A stretch of DNA of 64,000 bases from Mesotaenium endlicherianum (GCA_009602735.1 WELA01013860.1:6860-70859); one strand, 5' to 3'. Counted from the stretch's first letter, positions 11,411-22,340 are shown. The notes: a model not told the origin generated them from the sequence alone. Program-made: numbers and translations.

Positions 11411-11663
11411 AATACCTGCTACGAGGGCAGCTAGTGACGACTCACTATCTCTAGCATCCTCACAGTCAGTAGACTAGATTACTGACTGTTGCTGTCTTTT
11501 AAAGGCTGGTCTTTTCTCTCGACTTTTGGGAGGTGCTTGACTGGACACTGTTCTCTGTAGTGGCCCAACTGCTGATAATGGTAGCGAGTGGATTTTGCTG
11601 AGGCTGGTCTCGGCTTAGTCCTACCACCACCTCTTCCATAGCCGCCTCGAGAGGAACCACCTN
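11411..11663 (-). pseudogene. Family A copy 1, end of gag with zinc knuckle
   Basis: A glycine/arginine-rich stretch ([16 protein letters not shown]) and a CCHC-type knuckle region precede protease. The similarity to copy 2 gag stops at the N at about 11663, and what follows is hAT transposase sequence on the other strand. Confidence 0.75.
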
Positions 11664-11681
11664 CCAGAAGCATATTGCCAA

Positions 11682-12583
11682 TTCACCAAGTCTCTCAAGG
11701 CTAGTCACAAGACCCAAGCAAAGAAGGAAGTGGAGGCACGTTGGGAGCAGCTTCACAGTCCGCTCCATTCTGCAGGCAAGTGTTCATACTTGATGCTTCT
11801 TCTTATGTTCTCCATGGCATTATCATTATTTATTTTGTTATCTAAATTTTGGCAAGCAATTTTGCCGGGCTAGCTTGTTGCTGTCAGGTGTTGCTATAAG
11901 GCAATTGCGTGTGTAAGTCTTTGTGCGTCCTGCTGAGCATTATTATTTTTGTGGTTGCGGCATATTATCTGGACCCCGAGTTCCAAGACCATGACTCTTG
12001 GACCGCCGACAGGTGCCTACTTCCAGAGTACATGCAGGTGGTCAAGTGCATCATTGGAGGATCTGTAGCAGAACGTGCTAAGGTGGACCAAGAGTTGGCG
12101 CTCTATCGCCGATGTGGCGACACGTTCGGCGATGATGTTGTGAAGGCCAACAAGACCAAGATGCCAGCTCACATTTGGTGGGAAACATACGGAAGTGCGT
12201 GTCCTAACCTTCAAAGGGTTGCTATAAAAGTTCTCTCGCAACTTGCTTCTACTGCTGCGTGTAAGAGAAACTGGTCTGAGTATGGTTTTGTTCATAACCC
12301 GCTACAAAATAGGCTGCTTGCAACGAGAGCAAGGAAGCTAGTGTATGTGCATTCCATGTTGAGGCTGCAAGAGAAGAGTGTGAAGTTGCTAAGCGGAGAA
12401 AGCGTTGGAGAAACGTCTTGGGTGGAGGAAGCAGACTTTGTGGAAGCGTCTGAAGAGGAGGTAGTACCTTCCCAAGATAACGTTGAGTTGTCTGAGGAAG
12501 AAGAGGCAAAGGAGGAGGTGGAGGAGCTGCCTCTTACTGTGGCAGCTCCTGGTAGAAGAAGATTCAGGTCACTTGACTACTAG
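11682..12583 (+). pseudogene. hAT transposase, C-terminal part with dimerisation domain
   Basis: The downstream part (from about 11958) reads AYYLDPEFQ, then an acidic and helical stretch, WWETYGSACPNLQRVAIK, ASTAACKRNWSEYGFVH, NRLLATRARKLVYVHSML and an acidic tail. This is the conserved hAT C-terminal dimerisation region, with its W, ERNWS-like and NRL signatures. An upstream piece (11682-11774; KKEVEARWEQLHSPLH) matches the part that normally precedes AYYLDPEF, so an intron of about 180 bp probably separates them. Its left end is GCAAGT, a GC-type donor, but the expected acceptor reads GG rather than AG, suggesting a lost splice site. The BED zinc finger and the N-terminal catalytic part are absent; a single N and the truncated end of family A copy 1 lie directly upstream. 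Confidence 0.8.
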
Positions 12584-13479
12584 TCTTTATATGTGGCTTG
12601 CATGTGATTAACAGGAAAAAACAAAATTGAAAGAGTCTTAATATATTTTATTATAATGTTGAATCCTATTAGCTTGCAAGTTATTTTTACCACCTTATGA
12701 CAGAACGGCAAGATAAGTAAGGAACATCTTATGACAGAGGTAGGATTTGCATGTCATTGATGATTTGTATGAGTTTTTTTGTGCAATCATGTAAGATTAA
12801 ATTGTTGACACATGAACTTGAATTTGCTATTGCATGAACCATTATTAAAGAAGTGGTAGGATACGTATTGTTGCATATTTATCTGGTTAAGAAGCAATTT
12901 ATACGTTATTGACCATGTAGGTAACTTGTAACTTGTGCACTAAAAGTTACCACGCATACACATTTTGCGCTTCAAAATGTGTACCCAAAACTCTCTTCAT
13001 GTGTAATTGGAAATCATTTTTCTTATCATAACAGCCTATATGACTCTGTCTTGAACAAGGAGAGTATTCGAGTTAAGTTTGGACACAGCTAGTTAGGAAA
13101 TCTGCCAAATAATATGAATCACAAATAGAGGATAAAATATTAAATAATCCAATATGGCATACACCAAACATAGAATGTAATATGCACTTGTTTATAGATA
13201 AAACATACACCATCTTGAATAATGGACATAGTGATAAGTTACTTTGATTATTGTGTGCATCATTCACATTTTGCTGCCAGCACCGGTGGCCAACTAGGTG
13301 AAGGAAAAAAAAAAAATCAAAAGTTTCCGTAATATGTTTTTTCTTTAACAAAAAACTTGCATGCGGGAAAAAAATTTGTTGTTGCCCGGCTTACTCAAAA
13401 AAAAGTACAATTGTACGGTTACGCGTGCGACTGTCAGGACTTACCGTCGACGTTCAAACTTAACGTCGTGACGTCGACA

Positions 13480-13588
13480 TTAGCACGTATTAAGCGTATC
13501 AAGCGTATTGAGCTATTTTGTTACATAACAAATTTAGCGTATTAGCGTTTATAGCGTATATAGCGTACTAACGTATGGCGCAACCCTG
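13480..13588 (+). repeat. hAT right terminal inverted repeat and subterminal repeat array
   Basis: At least seven copies of AGCGTA-type motifs (AAGCGTATC, AGCGTATTAGCG, ATAGCGTATATAGCG) run up to the terminal repeat ending at 13588, followed by the 8-bp duplication at 13589. This mirrors the array at the left end. Confidence 0.8.
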
Positions 13589-13596
13589 GTCTCACT

Positions 13597-15760
13597 TTCG
13601 AAGAGTTCAATGAGATCTATTGGGCTGATTTCTTTGAGAAAATCCAAAAGGATTCTTCTTACACTCAGTCAGTCGCTTTTATAAGCTTGGTTCAGTACTT
13701 GGACAAGGATGCCTTGTTGCTTTATCGCCAATTCCGGAAGGATGAGAACCTTACCCAAGAATGGGCGTTTGACGAGCAAAAGAAGGCGAGGGATTAAAAA
13801 ATCCAGAAAGAGGCTGCGAAAGCCCGCCTGTCTGCTTTGTCATCAGGAAGAGCGATACCTGCTGCACCCGTTGAGAGCGTAGACTTAGCTGCACTAACAC
13901 AAGAATTAACAGATGCCATGAAGCAACTCACCGAGGGTCAGCAGCGAGCGGCTACTCGAGATGATGATGCTGGATCTGTCGCAGAATTGCGTAAAGTGTG
14001 TGCAGAATTGTCTGAAAAGATTGCTAATGCTCAGGAACGTGTAACACGCAGAGCTGCACCTTTTACAGGGCAGCATGGTGATAGTGTCACCACGGAAGCA
14101 AGCCATGCGCAAGCGATGGCTAGTTGCCGTAGGGATATGGAGGCTGGGGATGACCAATTAGACTCTGAGCACTGTCTGCGTCGTTTCTTTAAGTTGCTTG
14201 AAGCAACATTCCCAGAGGATCGCAGTCTTAAAGTGCACCGCTATGTGCATTTTGTCCGTCAGAAGAACGAGACAGTGATGGAGGTCAAATCCAGATTGGT
14301 AGACCTTGCCAAGAAGGCAGGAATCTATGAGCCTAGGATTGTGGCTGACAAAGTCTTATTGTGTCTGGGTAAAGATACAGATCGGGAGGTCAGGCCGCAC
14401 CTTTCTGCGAAACGTGGAATCGACTGGAACATCGACGAGGCTGCTGAAATAGCACGCAATGTCGAGGAAGGTAAAGTCTGGTACAAGGAGGCTTCCAGGA
14501 CGCTTATGGCTCCTGAGAGAAGGGAGGAATTCTTTCAGCCCAAGGCCAATAGCTCTAACTTTCAGTTTAAGAAAAAGAGCGGGTCTTTCAATAGGTTTGC
14601 TAAGCACGCCAACACTGCTGAGACAGCAGAGGGCTGTTGGAACTGCGGGAAATCAGGACATCAGAAGAGAGATTGTCCGTACCCGGATGCTAAGCAATTG
14701 TCTGCTAGCAAGGCGCAGGTATGCGCACATTGCAGTAAAAAGGGACACTCAAGAGATGAGTGTTGGTCCGAGAACCCAAATCTGAAACCACCATGGGCTA
14801 ATGCTGCGACGAAAGAGGCGGATAAGGGTAAGAAACGGGAGAAAGATAACTCTGGTAACTGGAAGGGTAATCAGAAATATGATGCTATGAGTGCAGAGAT
14901 TGCAGAGTTGAAAGCTCAATTTGCAAGACTAAATGTGCCTAATGTCTATTATGATGCAGATGTGGCCGAAAAGACCGTCTGCAAAGGCGAGAAGCTGACG
15001 CCTGAGAAGGCCGTGGCTGCAACGGCTGCGGAGCGCGCAGATCATGACCGTCTGGTTCCAAGGAATGCTGGGAAGCTTCCTCAGACCTTTCGGATCACTC
15101 TCGATGAGAACGAGATTGCGCAGCTACGACAAGCCAAGCCTGGGCCACGCAAGACATTTAGTTTTTCGCTGGAAAAGCTGAAGGCTCTGGTGGAACACCG
15201 GATTCAGCACATTCCTTGTCTTTCACTCGCTGATCTGCGTCTTACATATCCTTTTACGATTGAGGAAGCCGGACAGCAGCTGGACCTAGCTGAGGAAGGC
15301 GCAAACAGCGCTTCGCTGCCTACTAATTTCAGCATTGTGAGAGTGCAGAACAAGGATAGAGTTTTGACGTTTAACAACTGGGCCGCTCCCAACATCCTAT
15401 TGGACACTGGCGCACAGCCAGTAATCTTGGGAAAGCGAGCTGTGAAAGCTCTGGGATTGACGGCAAGGGACCTGAAAGAAAGTCCTTTTCAGTTGAGGAC
15501 TGCATCTGGGCAGATTTCAAAGTCTTGTGGAATCACCCGCAAGCCTGTGAAAATCACAGTTTACTTGGGGAAACCTGAGGAGGCGTCACTGCTCATAGAA
15601 TGCACGGTGACAGAGGCAGAGAACTATGATGTTCTCTTGGGGACAGAAGCTCTGATTCCCCTGGGTATGGTCATCGACCTGCGGAAGCAGAGGGTGACTT
15701 ACCAATCGACAGATCGGCAGCCGACAGGAGAAATTCCTGTAAAAATAGTTTGCTCGGGAG
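13597..15760 (+). pseudogene. Family B gag and protease region
   Basis: The gag part has a helical capsid-like stretch followed by two CCHC zinc knuckles of the CX2CX4HX4C form (CWNCGKSGHQKRDC at about 14635-14676 and CAHCSKKGHSRDEC at about 14722-14763), expected to bind RNA. A lysine-rich linker leads to a retropepsin-like protease with the active-site stretch LLDTGAQPVILG near 15398-15430, followed by the usual flap region and a second hydrophobic segment (VLLGTEALIPLGM). Gag and protease are expressed as part of one polyprotein in many Ty3/gypsy elements. Part of a broken element. Confidence 0.85.
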
Positions 15761-16026
15761 AGGCAAACTACGGACTGCTAGACTGTTGTGCGGATGACCG
15801 ATATCCAGACCATTATGACCTCATCATGCAACGCGAAGAGGAGGGCTACACCAGCGTCAACATGCCGACTCCCTTGGTTTGGCAACCTCGGAGTATGGAG
15901 CAACTGGAAGCTGTGAGTAACTGGGACCGTGGCCCGCAAGAGCTGTTGCCAGTTCCTTATCCAGTTAAGTTTGCTGCCAATTTGATGCCTGGAGTAGACC
16001 CGCTGCCGCAAGGCATTGTGAGGATG

Positions 16027-17035
16027 GAAGATCCTTTTCGCAGGAGAGGAGTAGTAGTGCTGGAATTGTTTGCCGGACTTGGTTCTGGAACCATCTCACT
16101 GATTCAGCGAGGTATCCAGGTATCCAAAGTGCTGTATGTGGACAATGATAAGAGTGCTTTCACAACATTTAAGGAGGTCATGAGTCAGATGCGGCAAATG
16201 CATCATTTCAACGCGTTGGTGCCTACTGACTCTAGTTTGGTGCGTATTGCTGGAGGAAACATTCTCCATGTGAAGTCTGAGGACCTGTATGGTTACAGGA
16301 TTGACTGGATCTTTGCGGAATTCCCTTGTCAACCTTTCTCGTTTCTCGCAAGCTGGCAACAGGAGGGTATTCAATGACCCGCGAGCACAACACTGGGGAT
16401 GGATGGTCAAAATCATCAGTATGCTGTGGGAACGCCAGCATCTCTACCCACCAGTGTTTGTGATTGAGAATGTACATCCAGAGATGGATTACAACCAGAT
16501 GAAGCCAGGAGATCCATGGCTGGTCTTTGACTCCACCCTGGGTCATCATGTATTGATCAACGACGCCAGGCACGGAGGACTCTCACACCGGGCCAGACTA
16601 TTCTGGACCACCGGCATGTCCATTGAAGTCCTGAGGGAGATGGAGGAGATTACGCGGCGCACGCCAACAGCAGTATCTGTGGGAGAAGCACTGATGGTGG
16701 AAACCAAGCCAGTGATCAGGAGGGATTCCTACCCACAGTACGTCGTCAACAAGCCAGGCCGGCCGAGAGTGGTGCTGCCCACCTTCACAGCATACCCAGG
16801 ATCACGCGCTTTTGTGAATGGAGGACCAGGAATGGTCAAGAATGCGCACGACAGAGAAGCTCAGTGGAGAGAGCCGACAGCTGAAGAGAAAGGAAGGTGC
16901 CTGGGGGTACCCAACTCCATTGCACAAGAAGTTGTTGCGATGGTGGGACAGGACGACGCTGGGAAGATATTCGGCAATATGATTGGGCATCACTCCATGA
17001 CGTGGTTGGTGGAGACGATTATGACATGGCAGCAG
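16027..17035 (+). pseudogene. C5 cytosine DNA methyltransferase domain of the family B element (DNMT3-like)
   Basis: Located between protease and reverse transcriptase. Motifs seen in order: motif I, VLELFAGLGSG (about 16051-16095), the S-adenosylmethionine site; motif IV, FPCQPFS (16321-16341), containing the catalytic PC dipeptide; motif VI, IENV (about 16463-16474), with the conserved glutamate; motif VIII, SHRARLFW (about 16583-16606); motif IX-like, EEKGRCLGVP (about 16882-16911); and motif X-like, FGNMIGHHSM (about 16970-16999). The HRARLFW form and the compact spacing between VIII and IX look more like DNMT3 than DNMT1 or chromomethylase; that subgroup call is inference. The family transfers methyl groups to cytosine C5. 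In a retroelement it could methylate the element's own DNA or related copies. It belongs to a fossil element and I make no claim of activity. Confidence 0.88.
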
Positions 17036-19087
17036 ATGACATTCTCTGACAAGCCTATGCCCAGGCCGAGACCAGTAACGATTGGAGTCCATGTGGTGCC
17101 AACCTCTGATCAGAGAGCTATCAGGGAAGCGCATCAGCGACAAGAAAAATATGGTGTTGAAAGGGACGCAGCTGAGGCTGACCAAGGTGAAGCACTCAGA
17201 GAAACCAGAGTGGCGGAGCTGACCAAGTGTCAAGACCTACTGGCGCGAATTGACAATCGGATGGCGGCTCTACACGACCCTCTGGAAAGAGAGCTGCCAA
17301 GGCTGCGAGAAGACGTAGCCATGAAAGACCTGGCAACTGGTGAAGCAAACCCTTTGGCAAGCGCTGCAGCAAGCGAATCACAGAAGATCCCATCATCTGC
17401 AGAACGCTCCAGCCAGATATTTGTGAGGATGCCGGAAAGGGAGGAAGAGACCACTTCTGAGTTACGGAACATGGCCCAAGACCAGGTCTTTGGAAGCCCA
17501 TCCCCAGATGCGGCAACATCAAGATATGAAGAACGCCAGTGCAATATTGGCGAATGGGCCAAAGAATGCAGTCAGAATTCAGGAAATTCTGGAGGGTCTG
17601 GAAAGACCATTTGCCTGGAGGTGATCTTTGAAGAACGCAGGAAGGAGACGGTCGAGAAATTGCCCGCCACACCTGTTTTGATGAGCCCGGAGCCAGAGGC
17701 CAAAGGGCAACCACAAGACACAGTTGGCAGCACAGCTGAGTCGATCACCAGGCAAATCATGGAGCAGTTGCTAGAAGCAGACGCCCCTCGACTCAAGGAA
17801 GAGAAAGTGGCAAAAGCAGCTCGCGCTCTACAGTCAGCAATCATCAACATGGCGAGGCTCAACACAGGAGGGGATGAAGAACTGCCGCCTCCTGGAACAG
17901 AGAAGCCGGAGGAGGGAGAGGATGCAGAGATGCAAGGCCTCTCAGAGTTGGAGTTGCCATCACTCAACAATGGAGGGGACTCCAGGGAAGAAATTCCACA
18001 TTTTCCTACGCCAGAGTTGGATCTGCTTGACTTACAGGAGCTGAGGACAGACGACTGGGTAGCTGACCACCTGATGGGACCAAGCCCGGCAGACCTTTAT
18101 GAAGAATTAAGGTCGCCAACATCCAGTTCTCCTTCTGCCAGTTTTCCAGTGGCAGAACCCAAGTCATCCGCACCACCGCCGCAACGGCAGGAGGTGACTG
18201 CCTGCACTGCTAAAGTGGAGACAGCACAAGGAAAGCCCGAAAGTCGCGCAAGCAGACCAAGGAAGGTGGCCCGTGAGGGTAACGCATCTTTTAGGAGGAT
18301 GCTAAAGCGATATTTCAAGCATAAGGGGAAGGCTCAGAAAGAGGGCGTTCCGCGAGGAACCACAGCCCCACCTCCTCCGCCTCTGCGAGATATTCTGCAG
18401 AGAGAGGGAGAGGACGGCTTGATTTGCAGGGTAATAGCATTGGGCATTAGTGTGCCGCCAGGCATTAACACGCCCTTGTTGCAACTATCAAATCTTAGGA
18501 TGCAGAGGCCGGAGGCACCTGCTCCCATGACACCTGCAATCCCAGAATGGGAACTGATGGATCTGAAAAACACCATCAGCCGCTTGACCGCGGCAGATGA
18601 TGCTTGCCTCGCACAACTAGCGGCACCTTAAAGGCCGCAAACGTTGGCGCAGGCACGGACGGTCACACCACCCGCAAGAGAGGAGTATGGCACGACCGTC
18701 GCCCGCATGGCTATTATTGAGCAAAAGTGGGGCTGGGTAATCAGCCCTAGGACAGATCCTGCAGGTTGGCCAATGGCAAACCAACCTCGGCCACGTGAAG
18801 AAGGAGGAACCGGGACCAGTTGGACTGTCGACGAGGAAAGGTTCCTGAGGCAACCCATCCGGAGGCGCTTGACGTACACCTCACAGCAGGAGAGGCGACG
18901 CGTCATTGGGAAAGGTAAAAAGCCTAGGAAACAAGTTGCAGAGCCTATGGCAACGGAGGAGCAAGCTGCAAAGCCTGCTACCCCACATCCTAAGAATCAG
19001 GCAGAAAAGCCTGAGAGCCAGAACCAGGCAGAAAAGCCTGAGGGCCAGGATGAGGGCAAAAAGCCCCCACCTGCACCCAAGGAGTAG
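17036..19087 (+). pseudogene. Long charged linker between methyltransferase and RT in family B
   Basis: About 2 kb of mostly open coding sequence follows the methyltransferase. It is rich in Glu, Lys, Pro and Ser, with a likely coiled-coil stretch near 17.1-17.3 kb (AELTKCQDLLARIDNRMAAL) and a basic segment near 18.3 kb (RRMLKRYFKHKGKAQK). Near 19.0 kb there is a short repeated NQAEKPE motif. No catalytic domain is recognisable. The position suggests a spacer or a DNA- or protein-binding region of the pol polyprotein. Confidence 0.55.
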
Positions 19088-19179
19088 CAACTACTGGAGG
19101 CCTTTGTTGGGGAGAAGCAACCTAAAATTGAGACTTTTGCCATTGGGAAAATGGTCTCAGCCCAGCAGAGAGCGAAAGT

Positions 19180-20560
19180 AGAAAGGTTGCTGAAGAAACA
19201 CCGCAAGATGTTTGCTTTTACTAAAGAGGACATTGGTTGAACCACTGCCGGTGTGTGTGAGATCACACTAACCACTGATAACCCAATCAGACTTCGGCCG
19301 CATAAGCTCAGTCAGACAGAGTGGGACTGTGTGGAGAAAACTTGCAAAGGGCTGCATAAGCTCCGCATGATTGAAAAATCTACCTCAGTACATGGGGCTC
19401 CCACAGTAATAGTCGCTAAAAAGGACGAGGCCGGCAATTACACTGCCACTCGTATGTGTGGAGATTACAGGCGACTGAATCTCTACACGGAGCCAGACAG
19501 CTATGTGATGCCTACGCCAGAGCGGATCTTTGCGATTGTCAGCATCATCGATTTGCGCCAAGGCTTCAACCAGATCCCTGTGAAAACAGAAGATCGAGGT
19601 AAGACCGCTTTCTGGGCTCAAAGGGAACTTTGGCAATGGACAGTAATGCCATTTGGGCTGGAAAATGCCCCAGCCATATTTCAGAGGACTATGGATAAAG
19701 TGCTGGAGGGGCTGGATTTTGCTAAGCCATACATTGACGATGTGATAACATTCAGCAAGTCTATAGAGGAGCACCTCGAGCACTTGGAACAAGTGTTCCA
19801 GCGCCTGGAGAAATTCCAGATGAAGCTGCATTTTGGGAAGTGCAGATTCTTTGAGGCACACGTGCCTTACCTAGGACATGAGATTGGGAACAATGCTATG
19901 TCCCCTCAGGCTGTGAAGAATGAGGCTATTTACAAGATACCTGCACCTGCGAATGTGTCTAAGCTGAAAGCTCTGTTAGGGCTAAGCGAATACTATCGTA
20001 AGTTTGTGAAGGATTATAGCAGAATTGCTAAACCCCTGACGGAACTCCTGAAAAAGGATGTGCCTTTTGTGTGGACAGAAGCTCAGGAGAAAGCTATAAA
20101 CGAGCTTAAGGAGCGACTGGTAACAGCCCCAGTCTTGCGAACGCCTGACTACTCCAAGCCATTCAATCTGCACACTAACTGGAGTTGTGTGGGAATTGGC
20201 GCAGTACTCACTCAGGCCGCAAGCCCTAGAGAGGAGTATGTCATTGCCTATGCCTTTCGCTCTATCAATCGAGAGGAGAGCAACTACTCGTCCACGAAGG
20301 AGAGCTGCTGGCAGTGGTTTGGGCTGTCACACACTTCAGAGAGTATGTGTGGGGAAGACCCTTCACGCCGATCATGGATCACTCACCATTACTATGGCTG
20401 ATGAAGAATGGAGACCTCACTGGTAAGTTGGCTCGCTGGGCTCTTAAGCTGCAAGAGGACCAAATGACGGTGGTGCACAGAGCAGGAGTGCTCAACAATG
20501 ACGCCGATGGACTCAGCAGGAACACAGACCCATCTTCAGACGACAGAACCAGAGCTCGAG
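19180..20560 (+). pseudogene. Family B reverse transcriptase and RNase H
   Basis: The RT shows the gypsy order: RMCGDYRRLN, then IIDLRQGFNQIP, TAFWAQRELWQW, VMPFGLENAPAIFQ and the catalytic YIDDV (about 19730-19744), followed by the connection region (ALLGLSEYYRKFVKDYS). An RNase H region follows, with HTNWSCVGIGAVLTQ and further on the LLWLMKNGDLTG stretch. Sequence signatures differ clearly from families A, C and D, so B is a separate gypsy lineage. A second, partial copy of the end of this region lies at about 59946-60390. Confidence 0.88.
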
Positions 20561-20789
20561 AGGACGAAGACCCGAGCAGCCCAGCAGAGTTGGTGGCCTG
20601 CCTAGCCGAAATGGCTGGAATGGTAGCATCAGGTGAAGCTGAGCCTCTACCCCTGTTCAGTCCAGAAATCTGGAAAGATCAAGCTACTATGCACTGGCTG
20701 AAGACGGGAACTCACTTGGAAGGGCTATTAGTGAAGGAGGAGGACCAGGTAAGCCATCGAGCTAAAAGGTTTTGCTGGAAACGCAACAA

Positions 20790-22132
20790 CCTCTTCAAAA
20801 TTGAAGAAACTGGTCAGGAGAAGTTAGTGCCAGAACCCATCAAGAGACGAGCTCTTGTGCAAGAAATGCACGAGAACATTGGACACTATGGTGTCAAGAA
20901 GACGTATAGTCTTTTTGGAGCTGTCTTACTGGTGGAGGGGCATGAAGCAGCAGTGTGAAGATGTGATCAAGGCCTGCCAAAGCTATGATCGCGTCAATGC
21001 TGGTTTTACACAGCAACATCCACACTTGCAACCTTTGCCAATCATGGGCCTAGGCTATCGCTGGAGCTGCGATCTCGCAGGTGAGCTACCGCTGTCTAAG
21101 CGAGGTAACAAGTATATCATGGTCATGATTGAGCATTTCTCTAAGTGGATAGAGGTCGTGCCTCTGACTGCTAAGGAGAGTCTAGGGACCGCGGAAGCAC
21201 TCCTCAATGGTGTGATTGTGCGTCATGGAGCTCCAGCAGAAGTGCTTGCAGACCAAGGGTCTGAGTTCCAAGGGTCTTTTAAGAAACTCTTGGATAGATG
21301 CTTCATCGATCATCGCACTGCGTCTAGAGATCATCCGCAAGCAAATGGTCTGGCAGAAAGGATGGTGCAAACCACTAAGTCTGCTTTGCGCAGGTTCTGC
21401 CTTGAGCATGACAAGCATGACTGGGATCTGGCCCTGCATGGCTGGTCATATATGGGTTACAAATTTAGCAAGCAGGCTGCCTTGGCGAATTACTCGCCAT
21501 ATCAGATATTGTTTGGCAGAAGTCCAGTAGTGCCCAGCAGCATCAAGCAGGAGATTGAACAGGTGAAAGACCTGGACAGCCCTGATAAACTGCTAAAGGT
21601 GATGGTACGCCGAAAGGCGTTATTTGAGCGCATGATGCCGGCTGCGCTGGACAATCTGAAAATTGCGCAGAAAAGAGATACGCAGCGTTACGCCAGGACG
21701 CGAGACGGGAGCTACCGCCTGCAGATGATGCAGATTCAAGAAGGAGACTTCGTCTACCGCAAGCGCCAAACCAAGACCACCATCGACACCAGTTCAGGTG
21801 CAGTGATCTTACGCGTGAAACATGCGTTTGACAATGGTGTGTTAGAACTGGAAGGTTCTGATGGTAAAACCATGAGAGACCACGTGCAGAATTGCTCGCT
21901 ATGCCATTTGCCGAATATTGATCCTACGGATCGGGTTGTGCCCGAGGAATTGGTGCCAGCCACGCCTTGTGCCAGCTGCAAAGTGCTGGATGATCAGGAA
22001 GCAATGTTTATTTGCGATAAGTGTGGTGCCCGTTGGCACACTTTCTGCATTGGCGAGGAAGAGATTATGGCAAGACGATGGGAATGTCCTGACTGCCTTC
22101 CTAAACCCCCTAGCCGCAGGGCTGGAAAATAA
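20790..22132 (+). pseudogene. Family B integrase with C-terminal PHD finger
   Basis: The N-terminal zinc-binding part (HENIGHYGVKKT and further cysteines) is followed by the catalytic core. Its D-D-E residues sit in SCDLAGELPLSKRG (about 21066), LADQGSEFQG (about 21249) and NGLAERMVQTT (about 21355). After the core comes a C-terminal domain (GDFVYRKRQTKTT) and then a cysteine-rich module, a PHD finger, in the place where chromoviruses such as family A carry a chromodomain. Integrase joins element DNA to the host chromosome, and C-terminal readers can direct it to particular chromatin. Confidence 0.88.
21968..22096 (+). other. PHD finger (C4HC3) at the end of family B pol
   Basis: The module reads CASC, FICDKC, RWHTFC, then WECPDC, giving the full C4-H-C3 ligand set with PHD spacing and the conserved tryptophan two residues before the last cysteine pair. 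PHD fingers mostly bind the histone H3 tail. It is followed by a short basic tail and the end of pol, about 50 bp before the polypurine tract. The fold call is from the ligand pattern; the histone-targeting role is inference. Confidence 0.85.
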
Positions 22133-22166
22133 TAGCTTTCAGCAGGATAGGCAGGGACGCCTCAGC

Positions 22167-22179
22167 TGAAAGGGAGGGG
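22167..22179 (+). promoter_or_regulatory. Polypurine tract of family B
   Basis: The purine run GAAAGGGAGGGG lies directly before TGTAAGAGG, the start of the presumed 3' LTR, and just after the end of pol. This is the usual priming site for plus-strand DNA synthesis. Confidence 0.75.
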
Positions 22180-22340
22180 TGTAAGAGGAATTAAGGCAAG
22201 GCAAGTATTTTCAAAATTTTCTGCCAAGTCTTAGGATAAGCAGATGGTGAGAGCTAGGTGAAGGAGAACATTGCTCTGAGTGTTGGTCATGGTTGCATGG
22301 TGCAAGTTCAAGAGCCCAGGGATGGGTCAACCTTGGTAAG
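22180..22340 (+). repeat. Family B 3' LTR, left part
   Basis: The LTR begins TGTAAGAGG right after the polypurine tract. It is cut at 22340 by the family A chromovirus, whose 5-bp target duplication GTAAG (22336-22340 and 31134-31138) shows that the LTR resumes at 31139. The end of the LTR on the far side cannot be fixed because no 5' LTR is available for comparison. Confidence 0.7.

Larger units (their letters stand above)
4879..11663 (-). mobile_element. Family A chromovirus (Ty3/gypsy), copy 1, broken
   Basis: On the minus strand this holds, from right to left, the end of gag, protease-RT-RNase H (about 11,410-9,380), integrase (about 9,365-8,069), a chromodomain-type end, a third ORF (7,384-5,717) and the 3' LTR (5,597-4,879). 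It matches copy 2 (22,341-31,133) closely through pol and the LTR but weakly in the third ORF. The gag N terminus, primer site and 5' LTR are missing at the right, where the sequence stops at a single N. It is an older, degraded copy with many breaks. It lies inside the hAT element and so arrived after it or was captured by it. Confidence 0.88.
2685..13588 (+). mobile_element. hAT DNA transposon carrying nested elements and a host exon
   Basis: The ends form imperfect terminal inverted repeats: CATGGTTACGCCGTACG at the left, and CAGGGTTGCGCCATACG as the complement of the right end (14 of 17 matching). They are flanked by an exact 8-bp duplication, GTCTCACT (2677-2684 and 13589-13596). An 8-bp duplication with CA-GG-type ends is diagnostic of the hAT superfamily, and a hAT transposase C terminus lies inside on the plus strand. 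The interior also holds a purine-rich tandem array, an ascorbate peroxidase exon and a broken chromovirus. At 10.9 kb it is long for a hAT; about 6.8 kb is the nested retroelement. It interrupts family B gag and is therefore younger than B. Its transposase is incomplete. Confidence 0.9.
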
